The notes: a model not told the origin generated them from the sequence alone. 64,000 nt of DNA from Flavobacterium lindanitolerans (GCF_002846575.1 NZ_PJND01000007.1:1798001-1862000), one strand, 5' to 3'. Shown: positions 53,449 to 62,866, counted from the first letter of the stretch. Program-made: numbers and translations.

Positions 53449-55197
53449 TTATAGGATTTCTTTTTCAGAAAGTTGTTTCAGATACAGGTCTTTATAATAT
53501 CCTTCCTGGTTTACCAATTGATTATGAGAGCCTTGTTGGATGATTTGTCCGTTGTCGAGAATGATGATTTTATCTGCGTTTTTGGCAGACGAAACTCTGT
53601 GGCTCACCAAAATAGTTGTCTTGTCTTTACAGATTTCAAGAAGGTTGTTCAGGATTGCTTCTTCGGTTTCTGTGTCAACTGCAGAAAGGCAGTCGTCAAG
53701 CAGTAAGATGTTGGAATCCTTGATAATAGCCCTTGCAATAGAAACGCGTTGCTTTTGCCCGCCGGATAACGTAATTCCTCTTTCGCCAACTACGGTTTGG
53801 TACTGTTCGTTGAAGCCCATAATATTATTGTGTACAACGGCTTTTTTAGCGGCTTCTATTACTTCTGCTTCTGTAGCGTTTTCTTTTCCAAACTTGATAT
53901 TGTTCATAATGGTGTCTGAAAAAAGGAAGGCATCCTGTGGAACGAAAGCGATACTGTTTCGGACATCGTGAAGATTCAGGTCTTTGATGTTATGGTTGTC
54001 GATAGTGATTTCGCCATCTTTAATATCGTATAGTCGACTGATAAGATTTAAGATAGTTGATTTTCCGGAACCTGTTTTTCCAAGAATGGCCAATGTTTCT
54101 CCTTTTTGTATTGTGAAACTTACTTTGTTTAATGCTGTAATATTGGTGTCTTCATAGGTAAAGCTTACGTGGTTAAACGTAATCTTGCCTTCAATGATAG
54201 AACTTTCCAATGTCTTGTTTTTGATTTCCGGCTGTATTTTCAAGAATTCGTTGATTCTTTTTTGTGATGCTTCCGCTTCCTGTATCATAGAAGAAACCCA
54301 TCCTAAAGATGCTACCGGCCAGGTTAGCATGTTGACATATAAGATAAACTCTGCAATAACGCCAATGCTTTTTATAGAGCCGTTAATATACATCATACCG
54401 CCAACATAAATCACAACCAGGTTACTCATTCCTATTAACAGAATCATTAATGGGCCAAACAGTGCATTGGTTTTGGCAAGCTTCATACTCTTTTCACGGC
54501 TTTCTTCTGATAGTTCCGAAAATTCACCCTGTGATTTATCTTCCAGACTGTAGGCTTTGATGACACGGATTCCGGAAAAGACTTCCTGAGTGTAGCTTGA
54601 CAGTTGGGAAAGATTCTGTTGGAAAATCCCGCTTCTTATATTGATTTCATTGCTGAGTTTGAATATTAAATAGGAGAGGATTGGCAAAGGCAATAAAGTA
54701 TATAAGGTAAGTTTTGGCGAAATGATATACATCTGTACGATTACAACGGCAAAACGAATAAAGGTGTTGATGGTATACATTACGGCAGGACCAACATACA
54801 TCCTGACTTTACTGACGTCTTCACTAATACGGTTCATAAGGTCGCCTGTCCTGTTTTTTTTGTAGAAATTCTGCGAAAGGTTTTCATATTGCCTGAAAAC
54901 TTCGTTTTTTAAGTCAAATTCCACATAACGCGACATCACGATTAGGGTCTGACGCATTAAAAAAGTAAGTATACCCGCAATAATTGTGGTAACCAAAACC
55001 CATACGATGTTCTCTAAAAGTATGTTTTTTGTGGTTTCGGAATCAAACTGTTTCTGGGTCAATGCGTTAATAGAATTTCCGATTAGCTTAGGCGTATACA
55101 GGGAAAATATCTGTGCCGCAATTGTAGTAATAATTCCTAATAAAAAATGGTATTTGTATTTAGTGAAATATTTGTTTAAATATTGAAGTTCTTTCAT
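53449..55197 (-). CDS. ABC exporter (fused permease and ATPase), degenerate Walker B
   Basis: The 582-residue protein has six membrane helices (residues ~15-310) of the ABC exporter type followed by one ATPase domain. Walker A is GKTGSGKST (373-381) and the signature is LSGGQ (477-481). Walker B is NILLLDDCLSAVD, where Asp502 replaces the catalytic Glu. The H-loop is VSHRVSSAKNAD. Substitution of the Walker B Glu by Asp is typical of the non-catalytic half of heterodimeric exporters such as MdlA or BmrC. No second half is adjacent. The cargo may be lipid or drug; it cannot be told. Confidence 0.9.
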   Translation of the reverse strand: MKELQYLNKYFTKYKYHFLLGIITTIAAQIFSLYTPKLIGNSINALTQKQFDSETTKNILLENIVWVLVTTIIAGILTFLMRQTLIVMSRYVEFDLKNEVFRQYENLSQNFYKKNRTGDLMNRISEDVSKVRMYVGPAVMYTINTFIRFAVVIVQMYIISPKLTLYTLLPLPILSYLIFKLSNEINIRSGIFQQNLSQLSSYTQEVFSGIRVIKAYSLEDKSQGEFSELSEESREKSMKLAKTNALFGPLMILLIGMSNLVVIYVGGMMYINGSIKSIGVIAEFILYVNMLTWPVASLGWVSSMIQEAEASQKRINEFLKIQPEIKNKTLESSIIEGKITFNHVSFTYEDTNITALNKVSFTIQKGETLAILGKTGSGKSTILNLISRLYDIKDGEITIDNHNIKDLNLHDVRNSIAFVPQDAFLFSDTIMNNIKFGKENATEAEVIEAAKKAVVHNNIMGFNEQYQTVVGERGITLSGGQKQRVSIARAIIKDSNILLLDDCLSAVDTETEEAILNNLLEICKDKTTILVSHRVSSAKNADKIIILDNGQIIQQGSHNQLVNQEGYYKDLYLKQLSEKEIL

Positions 55198-55320
55198 TGT
55201 ATTGTGGAAGTGATATAATTATGTATTGTTTTTATGTTAAAAATGTAAATAAAATATTTTTTTATTTAAAATGTAAAAAAGCGATTTTCATTAATGGATT
55301 GCTAATAAAGGTTAATTTCA

Positions 55321-55351
55321 TTGCAAAGTTTTGATTTAAATCTTAATTTTG
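55321..55351 (+). promoter_or_regulatory. -33/-7 promoter for the leucine dehydrogenase-type gene
   Basis: TTG at 55321-55323 and TAATTTTG at 55344-55351 are separated by 20 nt, within the usual -33/-7 spacing of Bacteroidetes promoters. The ATG follows 48 nt later at 55400. Confidence 0.6.
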
Positions 55352-55399
55352 CGACATCTTTTTGATGAAATCATAATTAACCACTTAATAAAAGATAGT

Positions 55400-56503
55400 A
55401 TGATAACAGAAGTAGCAAAAGCAAGTGAGCTTCACAAAATCGACCCGGTTTTTGGACAATTATCATTTGACAATCACGAGCAAATCGTATTTTGTAATGA
55501 CAAAGATACTGGTTTGAAAGCAATAATTGGCATTCATAACACAGTTTTAGGACCAGCTTTGGGTGGAACGAGAATGTGGAAATATACCAACGAATGGGAA
55601 GCTCTTAACGACGTTTTGAGACTGTCTAGAGGAATGACTTTTAAATCTGCTATCTCGGGATTGAACCTAGGAGGTGGAAAAGCCGTCATTATTGGCGATT
55701 CAAAAGTTGACAAAACTCCGGAAATGATGATAAAGTTTGGTGAATTTATCAATTCGCTAAGCGGAAAATATATTACTGCTGAAGATGTAGGTACTACGAC
55801 TCCTGATATGGACCTTATCAGAGACGTTACTCCATATGTAACAGGTATCTCCCAGTCAAGAGGTGGTTCCGGTAACCCTTCGCCTGTAACAGCGTATGGT
55901 GTTTACATGGGAATGAAAGCAGCAGCTAAATACCAGTTTGGTTCTGATAATCTGGAAGGTAAGAAAATCCTGGTTCAGGGAACAGGAAACGTAGGTGAGA
56001 CACTTATTGACCACCTTACAAAAGAAGGCGCTTTGGTACAGATTACTGACATCAACGAAGCCAAATTGAAAGAAATCAGCCAAAAATATGGTGCTCAGAT
56101 TTTTACAGGAGAAGATATTTACAGTGCTCCGGTTGATATTTATGCTCCATGTGCATTGGGTGCTACAATTAACGATACTACAGTAAACAAAATCCAGGCA
56201 AAAGTAATTGCAGGAGCAGCTAACAACCAGTTGGCTAATGAAGAAATCCACGGAAAAATCCTGAAAGACAGAGGTATTGCTTATGCTCCTGATTTCTTAA
56301 TCAACGCCGGAGGTATTATCAACGTATATGCTGAAATCGTAGGTTATGACAGTGCTGAAGCTTTAAGAAGAACTGAAAACATTTACAATACTACATTGGA
56401 GATTTTCAATTTTGCTGAAACAAACAGCATTACTACTCACCAGGCTGCTTTATCAATTGCTCAAAAGCGTATTGACGACAGAAAAAAAGAAAACGCTAAA
56501 TAA
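55400..56503 (+). CDS. Glu/Leu/Phe/Val dehydrogenase (leucine dehydrogenase-like)
   Basis: The start at 55400 gives MITEVAKASELHKIDPVFGQLS; the longer frame upstream is within the promoter. The 367-residue enzyme has the dehydrogenase core IGIHNTVLGPALGGTRMWKY, the active-site Lys region SGLNLGGGKAVIIGD, EDVGTTTPDMDLI, and the NAD-binding GTGNVGETLIDHLTKEGA. It deaminates a branched or hydrophobic amino acid with NAD, feeding carbon to the TCA cycle. Substrate choice (Leu, Val, Phe) is not certain by eye. It is followed by nusB after 83 nt. Confidence 0.93.
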   Translation: MITEVAKASELHKIDPVFGQLSFDNHEQIVFCNDKDTGLKAIIGIHNTVLGPALGGTRMWKYTNEWEALNDVLRLSRGMTFKSAISGLNLGGGKAVIIGDSKVDKTPEMMIKFGEFINSLSGKYITAEDVGTTTPDMDLIRDVTPYVTGISQSRGGSGNPSPVTAYGVYMGMKAAAKYQFGSDNLEGKKILVQGTGNVGETLIDHLTKEGALVQITDINEAKLKEISQKYGAQIFTGEDIYSAPVDIYAPCALGATINDTTVNKIQAKVIAGAANNQLANEEIHGKILKDRGIAYAPDFLINAGGIINVYAEIVGYDSAEALRRTENIYNTTLEIFNFAETNSITTHQAALSIAQKRIDDRKKENAK

Positions 56504-56525
56504 TTTAGGGTTTCAATAATATTAC

Positions 56526-56533
56526 TATTTTTG
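56526..56533 (+). promoter_or_regulatory. -7 box TATTTTTG for nusB
   Basis: An exact TAnnTTTG match 53 nt before the GTG start at 56587. Confidence 0.5.
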
Positions 56534-56586
56534 CAAAGCGAAAGAAAATCTCTTTCGCTTTGTTAATTTTTAAAAGTTCTTATAAG

Positions 56587-57528
56587 GTGTTAAATAGAAG
56601 ACATATCCGTGTAAAAGTAATGCAGTCAGTATATGCCATGCATCAAAACAATTCCGATAATCTTGAAAAAGAAGAAAAATTCTTATTCTACAGTATCGAA
56701 AACATCCAAGATTTATACCTTATCATGCTGTCTTCTTTGGTAGAAATCCAAAAAAGAGAAGAAGATTTTCTTGACAAATCCAGCAAGAAGCACCTTGCGA
56801 CTCCTGATGAGCGCAATCCTAACAAGAAATTTATAAACAATCAGGTATTACAGTTGTTACTTGAAAGCAATTCTTTAAGCATGGCTTTGGAGAATAGAAA
56901 AATCAATGACTGGCATCTGAATGACGACTATATCAGAATTCTTCTGGAAGAAATCAAAAACAGCGACCTTTATAAAGAATACATGAGCAATCGTGTGAAC
57001 AATTTTGAAGAAGACAAGCGTTTTGTTGTTTCTGTTTTTACAGAATTGATTGCCCCAAACGAAAAGCTTTACGAATATCTTGAAGATAATAAGCTGACCT
57101 GGATTGATGACATTCCGTTAGTAAATACACACATCTCGAAACAGTTAAAAGCAATAAAGTCTACGGACGAAGATTTTTCAGTCCCAAAAGTTTACAAAGA
57201 TTCTGAGGATAAGGAATTTACTAAAAACCTATTCCGAAAAACGGTATTGAATGAACCGGAATTATCAAAAGAATTTATTGATAAAACTCCAAATTGGGAT
57301 TCAGACAGGATAGCAGAAGTGGATACGATTATCTTAAAAATGGCTATTTGTGAGCTATTGAAATTCCCTTCCATACCGGTGAAAGTAACTATTAACGAAT
57401 ATTTAGAAATAGCAAAAGAATATTCTACGCCAAAAAGCAGTATTTTTATCAACGGAATTTTAGATAATCTTGTAAAAGATTACCAAACAGCAAATAAATT
57501 AAACAAGACCGGAAGAGGTTTAATGTAA
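56587..57528 (+). CDS. nusB: Transcription antitermination factor NusB, Bacteroidetes long form
   Basis: The 313-residue protein is about twice the usual NusB length. The N-terminal helix (NRRHIRVKVMQSVYAMHQ) and the C-terminal half (TPNWDSDRIAEVDTIILKMAICELLKFP, VTINEYLEIAKEYSTPKSSIFINGILDNL) carry the NusB fold. An insert of some 100 or more residues lies between, rich in Asn and Lys. The start is placed at GTG 56587, which gives the typical MLNRRHIRVK beginning, rather than TTG 56560. NusB binds boxA RNA with NusE to support rRNA transcription. It leads the nusB-DUF1573-yajC cluster. Confidence 0.93.
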   Translation: MLNRRHIRVKVMQSVYAMHQNNSDNLEKEEKFLFYSIENIQDLYLIMLSSLVEIQKREEDFLDKSSKKHLATPDERNPNKKFINNQVLQLLLESNSLSMALENRKINDWHLNDDYIRILLEEIKNSDLYKEYMSNRVNNFEEDKRFVVSVFTELIAPNEKLYEYLEDNKLTWIDDIPLVNTHISKQLKAIKSTDEDFSVPKVYKDSEDKEFTKNLFRKTVLNEPELSKEFIDKTPNWDSDRIAEVDTIILKMAICELLKFPSIPVKVTINEYLEIAKEYSTPKSSIFINGILDNLVKDYQTANKLNKTGRGLM

Positions 57529-57545
57529 CTTAAATATTCATAATT

Positions 57546-58022
57546 ATGATTAGAAAAACTGTAGGTTTGCTGGCAATTGCATCGCTGGTTTTAACCGTTT
57601 CTTGCAAAGACAATGCGTCTTCAAAAATCGAGGCTTCTAATGTTCAGGAAACTGCCATGCGCGAAGAATCTGCCGGAAAAGTACCGGTAATGAGTTTTAC
57701 TGAAAAAGAATTTGACTTCGGAACTATTAAAGAAGGAGACAAAGTAGAGCACGTTTTTACATTTACTAACACAGGTAATGCTGATTTGATTATTGCAGAT
57801 GCTAAAGGAAGCTGTGGTTGTACGGTTCCTGAGTATAAAAAAGAAGCTATCAAGCCGGGTGAAACAAGCACAATGAAAGTTACTTTTGATTCTACAGGAA
57901 AACCTGGAAAGCAACAAAAGTCTGTAAATATCACGGCTAACACAGCTAGCGGAAACGAATTATTAACTATTAAAGCAGAGGTTACGCCTAAAGCAGGCGG
58001 AATTGGAGTGACAAATCACTAA
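57546..58022 (+). CDS. DUF1573 lipoprotein
   Basis: The 158-residue protein has a lipoprotein signal (RKTVGLLAIASLVLTVSC, Cys19), a Ser/Glu-rich spacer and one DUF1573 domain: FDFGTIKEGDKVEHVFTFTNTGNADLIIADAKGSCGCTVPEY and GETSTMKVTFDSTGKPGKQQKSV. The CGC motif (Cys-Gly-Cys) is the family's conserved element. It has an Ig-like sandwich fold and probably acts at the periplasmic face. The role is unknown. It lies between nusB and yajC, a recurrent arrangement in Bacteroidetes. Confidence 0.92.
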   Translation: MIRKTVGLLAIASLVLTVSCKDNASSKIEASNVQETAMREESAGKVPVMSFTEKEFDFGTIKEGDKVEHVFTFTNTGNADLIIADAKGSCGCTVPEYKKEAIKPGETSTMKVTFDSTGKPGKQQKSVNITANTASGNELLTIKAEVTPKAGGIGVTNH

Positions 58023-58029
58023 AATTATT

Positions 58030-58305
58030 ATGGAACAATACGCAAATTTACTTTTATTCGGTGGAATGTTTGTGGTCATGTACTTCTTCATGATCAGGCC
58101 TCAACAAAAAAGAGCAAAAGCAGAAAAAGAATTCGAAGCCGGTCTTAAGGTAGGCGACAAGGTGATTACGAAAAGTGGCCTTCACGGAAGAATTTCTGAG
58201 CTTGCAGAAAGAACTATTGTTCTTGAAACCATGTCAGGAAAACTGAAGATGGAGCGTTCTGCAATTTCTTTGGAATTGAGCAAAATGGCAAACGAAGCTA
58301 AATAA
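58030..58305 (+). CDS. yajC: Preprotein translocase subunit YajC
   Basis: The 91-residue protein has one membrane helix (ANLLLFGGMFVVMYFFMIRPQQ) and the characteristic RPQQKRAKAEKEFEAGLKVGDKVITKSGLHGRI, with a short basic and acidic C-terminus. It is an accessory part of the SecDF-YajC complex that assists protein export. It starts 8 nt after the DUF1573 stop and ends just before a strong terminator, so it closes the cluster. Confidence 0.96.
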   Translation: MEQYANLLLFGGMFVVMYFFMIRPQQKRAKAEKEFEAGLKVGDKVITKSGLHGRISELAERTIVLETMSGKLKMERSAISLELSKMANEAK

Positions 58306-58321
58306 TAAGTTTTGTATAAAA

Positions 58322-58354
58322 TAAAAAAGTCCCGATTTCTCGGGACTTTTTTTA
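58322..58354. terminator. Bidirectional terminator after yajC
   Basis: Stem 58323-58335 with 58340-58352 (core gtcccga / tcgggac, loop tttc) with A and T tracts. It lies between yajC and the convergent DUF1801-type gene. Confidence 0.92.
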
Positions 58355-58930
58355 TTATCTGTATTTGTCGTTCAGGCCAATTCCGTCGAAAATCATCGGC
58401 TTGATTTTTTCAAATCTCGTGATTTTGGTTTTCTCCTGCTTGGCACTTTCTATATATTCCAGAAACTCTCTCTGTTTGAAAGGAGTAAACAATTCAAATG
58501 CCTTTTTTAGTTCCGAATCAGATTGGAATTGATTTTCCATGAATTCTGAAACTATTGCCTCTTTTTTTGAAGGCTTGCTTGTAAGTCCGGCCTTTTCATT
58601 TTCAATCGCTTCCCTGATATAAGAAAGAACCAGTTTCTCGTCAATTTCTTCCTTTGACTGAAAGCGCCATTGCCTTAAAGCTTTGGTTACACCTTCATTG
58701 GCATTGACCAATACTTTTTTCGTGTCCTTCAGAAAAACACCATTGTAAAACCAGATGGTAAAAAAATTCTTGAAGCCTCCAATTGCCAAAACATTTTTAT
58801 TGTTCAGCGTATAAACAGGAGCTCCCCATTTAATAGCCTCAACCAATTCTGTCCTGATAATAATCGACTTCAGATAATCCAATTCTTCTTCCCATTGATT
58901 GGTTTTATCCCAGGTGTGTTTTTCTTCCAT
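58355..58930 (-). CDS. YdeI/DUF1801-type protein
   Basis: The 191-residue protein fits the DUF1801/YdeI pair: LDYLKSIIIRTELVEAIKWGAPVYTLNNKNVLAIGGFKNFFTIWFYNG is the DUF1801 core, and FELFTPFKQREFLEYIESAKQEKTKITRFEKI is the YdeI-type tail. The middle contains a KKEAIVSEFMENQF helix. The family is cytoplasmic, its function poorly defined (YdeI in Bacillus is linked to iron or antimicrobial response). The stop is placed within one base of the yajC terminator. The pepT gene lies 8 nt upstream, so pepT and this gene are likely one transcript. Confidence 0.85.
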   Translation of the reverse strand: MEEKHTWDKTNQWEEELDYLKSIIIRTELVEAIKWGAPVYTLNNKNVLAIGGFKNFFTIWFYNGVFLKDTKKVLVNANEGVTKALRQWRFQSKEEIDEKLVLSYIREAIENEKAGLTSKPSKKEAIVSEFMENQFQSDSELKKAFELFTPFKQREFLEYIESAKQEKTKITRFEKIKPMIFDGIGLNDKYR

Positions 58931-58938
58931 AGCGAAAA

Positions 58939-60180
58939 TTACTTTTTTGCAGCGGTCAGCTCGGCAATCTTAACGATTACTTCTACTGCCTTCTGCATAC
59001 TTTCAACAGGAACATATTCGTATTTCCCGTGGAAATTATGTCCGCCGGCAAAGATATTTGGGCAAGGAAGTCCCATATACGAAAGCTGGCATCCGTCAGT
59101 TCCACCGCGAATAGGCTTAATGATTGGCTTGATTCCCAATTCTTTCATTGCTTTTTCAGCAATATCAACAATATGCATAACCGGTTCTACTTTTTCTTTC
59201 ATATTGTAGTATTGGTCTTTGACTTCGGCAACAGCGATATCACCACCAAATTGTTCGGCAAATTTCTTGTTGATTTTTTTAGTGATTTTGTGAATCAGTT
59301 TTTTTCTTTTTTCAAACTTTTTCTTGTCATGGTCACGGATAATCAGTTCCAATACGGTTTCTTCAATAGTACCGTTCAGGTGATGCACGTGGAAAAATCC
59401 TTCATAGCCTTTTGTTCTTTCAGGCACTTCGTCTTTTGGCAATTTTGAAAGGAATTTGTTGGCAATCAACATAGAGTTAATCATCTTTCCTTTTGCATAA
59501 CCCGGGTGTACACTTTTTCCTTTAAAGGTAATTTTTGCACCGGCAGCGTTAAAGTTTTCATATTCCAACTCACCAATCTGGCTTCCATCCATTGTATAAG
59601 CCCAGTCAGCATTGAATTTTGCTACATCAAATTTATGGGCACCACGTCCAATTTCTTCATCAGGAGTAAAGCCTACTCTGATTTTTCCGTGTTTGATTTC
59701 AGGATTTTGAATCAGGAATTCCATTGCCGTAACAATTTCTGTAATTCCCGCCTTGTCATCAGCACCCAGAAGTGTAGTACCGTCTGTAGTGATGATAGTC
59801 TGTCCTTTGTATTGCAACAGGTCTTTAAAATAGCCTGGAGAAAGTACAATGTTTTGTTCTTTGTTCAGGACAATATCCCCGCCATCATAATTTTTTACAA
59901 TTTGCGGTTTGACATTGGCGCCTGTAAAATCAGGAGTCGTATCAAAATGCGAAACAAACCCGATTGTTGGCACGTCATAATCCACATTGCTTGGCAGGGT
60001 AGCCATGATATAGGCATTTTCGTCAATCGTAACATCTTCCATTCCGATTGCCTTTAATTCTTCGACTAGTTTATTAGCCAAATCCCATTGTTTTTCTGTA
60101 CTTGGAGTTGTATTTGAATTTGGATCTGATTCCGTATCAATAGTCACATAACTGATAAAACGGTCAATGATATGTTGCAT
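58939..60180 (-). CDS. pepT: Peptidase T (aminotripeptidase)
   Basis: The 413-residue M20 metallopeptidase cleaves the N-terminal residue of tripeptides. The zinc-binding elements are visible: HFDTTPDF (His, Asp), [13 protein letters not shown] (bridging Asp), [16 protein letters not shown] (catalytic Glu and Glu), MDGSQIGE and the late [14 protein letters not shown] (His). The lid domain carries [11 protein letters not shown]. Length is standard. It lies upstream of the DUF1801-type gene on the same strand with an 8-nt gap. Confidence 0.96.
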   Translation of the reverse strand: MQHIIDRFISYVTIDTESDPNSNTTPSTEKQWDLANKLVEELKAIGMEDVTIDENAYIMATLPSNVDYDVPTIGFVSHFDTTPDFTGANVKPQIVKNYDGGDIVLNKEQNIVLSPGYFKDLLQYKGQTIITTDGTTLLGADDKAGITEIVTAMEFLIQNPEIKHGKIRVGFTPDEEIGRGAHKFDVAKFNADWAYTMDGSQIGELEYENFNAAGAKITFKGKSVHPGYAKGKMINSMLIANKFLSKLPKDEVPERTKGYEGFFHVHHLNGTIEETVLELIIRDHDKKKFEKRKKLIHKITKKINKKFAEQFGGDIAVAEVKDQYYNMKEKVEPVMHIVDIAEKAMKELGIKPIIKPIRGGTDGCQLSYMGLPCPNIFAGGHNFHGKYEYVPVESMQKAVEVIVKIAELTAAKK

Positions 60181-60256
60181 AATATAAGTTTAAAAATGTG
60201 TCGCGAAGTTACGATTTATTTAAGTTTTTATTCTTTTTTGTGTCAAGGTTTAACGA

Positions 60257-60883
60257 TTATTTATCGAGTATTTGGAGCTCTTTTTCAATATTCAATCGTG
60301 CCTGGTTTTCGTATTTGTTCCGGAAATATTCTGTTTTGAAAATGCTTTCCATATCCAGAAAATGTTCCAATACTTTTTTTCGTCCGTTGTTGTACAGAAA
60401 ATCAGGATAAAGGCTGTATTCTTTGCGGATTTGCTGGTAATAAATAGCATACGTTGCCCAGTCTTTTCCTAAAACGGATAAGTCCGCATCAGTAAAATAG
60501 TTAGTGTCGTTATCGTCAAAATTATGTGCTTTTGTGGCGAGTATCTGATTCTTGCATTTGACAATCTTTTCTTCCGGATAACCAATTTCACGAAGCCTTT
60601 CTGCAGCTAACGATGCACTTTCTTCTTCATTGTTGCTTTTGAAAGACTTGTAAATAATGTCATGATAGAATACGGAAAACTGTATTGTATCCCAATCTTC
60701 AAGTTTTTCCTTTATAGGTTCGAGTTCACCAAAAAGATTTTCTAAATGCAAAAGCGTATGATAATGTCGTTTTTTGGAAGAATACTGTTTTTCTATTTCC
60801 TGCCAGAATTTTTTTTCCAAAGAGGAATCCGTAGCATATTTTTGGAATATGTCCGTGAATTTTTGCTGTAATTTTTTTTGCAT
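60257..60883 (-). CDS. HD-domain phosphohydrolase, predicted
   Basis: The 208-residue protein matches the HD superfamily group of small predicted metal-dependent phosphohydrolases: KRHYHTLLHLENLFGELEP, then WDTIQFSVFYHDIIYKS (the HD pair) and ASLAAERLREIGYPEEKI. The later FTDADLSVLGKDWATYAIYYQQIRKEY completes the metal site with Asp. It probably hydrolyses a nucleotide-like phosphate in the cytoplasm. It is 2 nt downstream of a VOC gene on the same strand, so the three genes from 61640 leftward form an operon. Confidence 0.9.
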   Translation of the reverse strand: MQKKLQQKFTDIFQKYATDSSLEKKFWQEIEKQYSSKKRHYHTLLHLENLFGELEPIKEKLEDWDTIQFSVFYHDIIYKSFKSNNEEESASLAAERLREIGYPEEKIVKCKNQILATKAHNFDDNDTNYFTDADLSVLGKDWATYAIYYQQIRKEYSLYPDFLYNNGRKKVLEHFLDMESIFKTEYFRNKYENQARLNIEKELQILDK

Positions 60884-60885
60884 AA

Positions 60886-61266
60886 TTAATCTCCAACAGT
60901 TATCAAATAGCCATTACAGTCTTGAATGATAAACTCACGACTGCCATATATGCGTTTTGTTATTTCCTGAAAGATTATAGCATTCCTGGAACGAAGTTCT
61001 TCGTAAAAAGCATCAATTTCAGGAACCCAGATAATCAAATCTGTACATCCCTTTTTATAATACGCATTTTTGTTTATTTCAAAATCGGCATCCGCTTTTC
61101 CAAAATGTATCTGGAATTCATCTCGTTTTACCATGGTGTAAACCGGAGGTTCCAGAAAATAACCTATAATCTCGAAACCTAATACATCACGGTAATATTC
61201 TGCTGTCTGTACAACATCAGGAACAATGAGCTGTGGAGCGATTCCAATGAGTTTTGGTCTTGTCAT
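60886..61266 (-). CDS. VOC-superfamily protein, second of tandem pair
   Basis: The 126-residue protein has a VOC domain: IAPQLIVPDVVQTAEYYRDVLGFEIIGYF at the start, then FQIHFGKADADFEIN and EIDAFYEELRSRNA, and the closing REFIIQDCNGYLITVGD. It may be a glyoxalase or a bleomycin-type binding protein. The tandem upstream VOC gene ends 2 nt before its start and the HD gene begins 2 nt after its stop, so all are coupled. Metal-ligand residues are not clear enough to claim catalysis. Confidence 0.88.
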   Translation of the reverse strand: MTRPKLIGIAPQLIVPDVVQTAEYYRDVLGFEIIGYFLEPPVYTMVKRDEFQIHFGKADADFEINKNAYYKKGCTDLIIWVPEIDAFYEELRSRNAIIFQEITKRIYGSREFIIQDCNGYLITVGD

Positions 61267-61268
61267 AA

Positions 61269-61640
61269 TTAGTTGTAATCAGGGATATCCTGTCCGAATT
61301 GAAGGATATAACCGTTGTTGTCATAAATGGCAAATTCTCTCATGCCCCATTCAAAATTTTCTATAGGGTAGCAGATATTGGCCCTGTCTTTTAGTTTTTC
61401 CCAAAAGGCATCAACATCATTTATTGAAATATAAAAAGAGCCTGTAAAAGCAGGTTTTGCAAATCCCTCATGAGCGTTAGGTTTGGCCAGCATGATTACG
61501 ACGTCGTCCCGATGCAGGGAAGCCCAGCCCCAATCATCATTTCTTTCATCGCAAGTAAAATCGAGTATTTTGGTATAAAAATCGATGGTTTCATCTAATT
61601 CCTCTGTCCGGAGTATGGGACGTAGTTCTTCAAATTTCAT
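61269..61640 (-). CDS. VOC-superfamily protein, first of tandem pair
   Basis: The 123-residue protein has a VOC domain: LRPILRTEELDETIDFYTKILDFTCDERNDDWGWASLHRDDVVIMLA, then GSFYISINDVDAFWEKLKDRA and FEWGMREFAIYDNNGYILQFGQ. It resembles the bleomycin-resistance/glyoxalase branch. It starts the leftward VOC-VOC-HD operon. The two VOC genes differ in sequence by much more than a recent duplication would give. The ligand is unknown. Confidence 0.88.
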   Translation of the reverse strand: MKFEELRPILRTEELDETIDFYTKILDFTCDERNDDWGWASLHRDDVVIMLAKPNAHEGFAKPAFTGSFYISINDVDAFWEKLKDRANICYPIENFEWGMREFAIYDNNGYILQFGQDIPDYN

Positions 61641-61747
61641 AGCGTATGATGTTTCTTATGTTAAAGATAAAAAAGTTTTGCTTGTGCCTGTTTGCATTAT
61701 CCAACAAAAAAATCTTTTTAAGCATTTAATAATCGGTCGGATAATTC

Positions 61748-61755
61748 TATTTTTG
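61748..61755 (+). promoter_or_regulatory. -7 box TATTTTTG for pyrD
   Basis: An exact TAnnTTTG match 26 nt before the pyrD ATG. Confidence 0.5.
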
Positions 61756-61781
61756 CAGAACAACAACACAACACAACTACA

Positions 61782-62801
61782 ATGTATAAATCGGTAATCC
61801 GTCCCATACTTTTTGGCTTTGACCCAGAAAAAATCCACTACTTTACTTTTTCCACATTACGATTTCTGAATAAGATTCCGGGTGCCAGTTCCGTTTTTAA
61901 ATCACTATACCAGGTCGATAATAAACGTTTGGAGCGTGAGGTTTTCGGTCTGAAATTTAAAAATCCTGTTGGCCTGGCAGCGGGCTTTGATAAAGACGCC
62001 AAATTGTATAAAGAACTTTCAAATCTGGGATTCGGTTTTATTGAAATTGGAACGCTTACGCCAAAAGGACAGGAAGGAAACCCTAAAAAACGTCTTTTCC
62101 GACTTAAAGAAGATTCGGCAATTATCAATAGGATGGGTTTTAACAACGGAGGTGTTTTTGAAGCCGTGGAACGATTGAAAAAAAATAACGGTGTTCTGAT
62201 AGGAGGAAACATTGGAAAGAACAAACTGACTCCAAACGAAGATGCGGTTTCAGATTATGAAATCTGCTTTGATGCTTTGTATGATTACGTTGATTATTTT
62301 GTCGTGAATGTAAGTTCGCCTAATACGCCAAACCTGCGTGCCTTGCAGGATAAAGAACCGTTGACCCAATTGTTGCAGACGTTGCAACAAAAAAATACGA
62401 CAAAGCCAAAACAAAAACCAATTCTGCTGAAAATAGCTCCGGATTTGACAGACGAACAGCTTTTGGATATTGTAGATATTGTAAATGACACCAAGATTGC
62501 AGGAGTAATTGCTACCAATACTACTATTTCACGTGAAGGTCTTATATCCGAAAACCAGAAAGAAACAGGTGGTTTGTCAGGCAAGCCGTTGACAAAACGT
62601 TCTACAGAAGTTATCCGTTTCCTGTCTGAAAAAAGCAATAAATCGTTTCCTATTATTGGAGTAGGAGGTATTCATTCTGCAGAAGATGCTTTGGAGAAAT
62701 TGGAAGCCGGTGCCAGTCTGGTACAATTGTATACCGGATTTATTTATGAAGGCCCGGCATTAATCAAAAAAATCAATAAAAAAATACTCAGTAAAAAGTA
62801 A
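61782..62801 (+). CDS. pyrD: Dihydroorotate dehydrogenase, quinone-dependent (class 2)
   Basis: The 339-residue flavoenzyme oxidises dihydroorotate to orotate in pyrimidine synthesis. The N-terminal amphipathic helix region ([29 protein letters not shown]) marks the membrane-bound class 2. The FMN barrel shows [34 protein letters not shown] [14 protein letters not shown], the active-site Ser in [13 protein letters not shown], and [14 protein letters not shown] and [17 protein letters not shown]. Electrons pass to menaquinone. It is monocistronic, with HMG-CoA lyase 80 nt downstream having its own -7 box. Confidence 0.97.
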   Translation: MYKSVIRPILFGFDPEKIHYFTFSTLRFLNKIPGASSVFKSLYQVDNKRLEREVFGLKFKNPVGLAAGFDKDAKLYKELSNLGFGFIEIGTLTPKGQEGNPKKRLFRLKEDSAIINRMGFNNGGVFEAVERLKKNNGVLIGGNIGKNKLTPNEDAVSDYEICFDALYDYVDYFVVNVSSPNTPNLRALQDKEPLTQLLQTLQQKNTTKPKQKPILLKIAPDLTDEQLLDIVDIVNDTKIAGVIATNTTISREGLISENQKETGGLSGKPLTKRSTEVIRFLSEKSNKSFPIIGVGGIHSAEDALEKLEAGASLVQLYTGFIYEGPALIKKINKKILSKK

Positions 62802-62866
62802 GATTATTCCATAATCTGTTAGCATAAAATTAGGAAAAAACGATTTCGTAAAATAGAATTCTTTCC

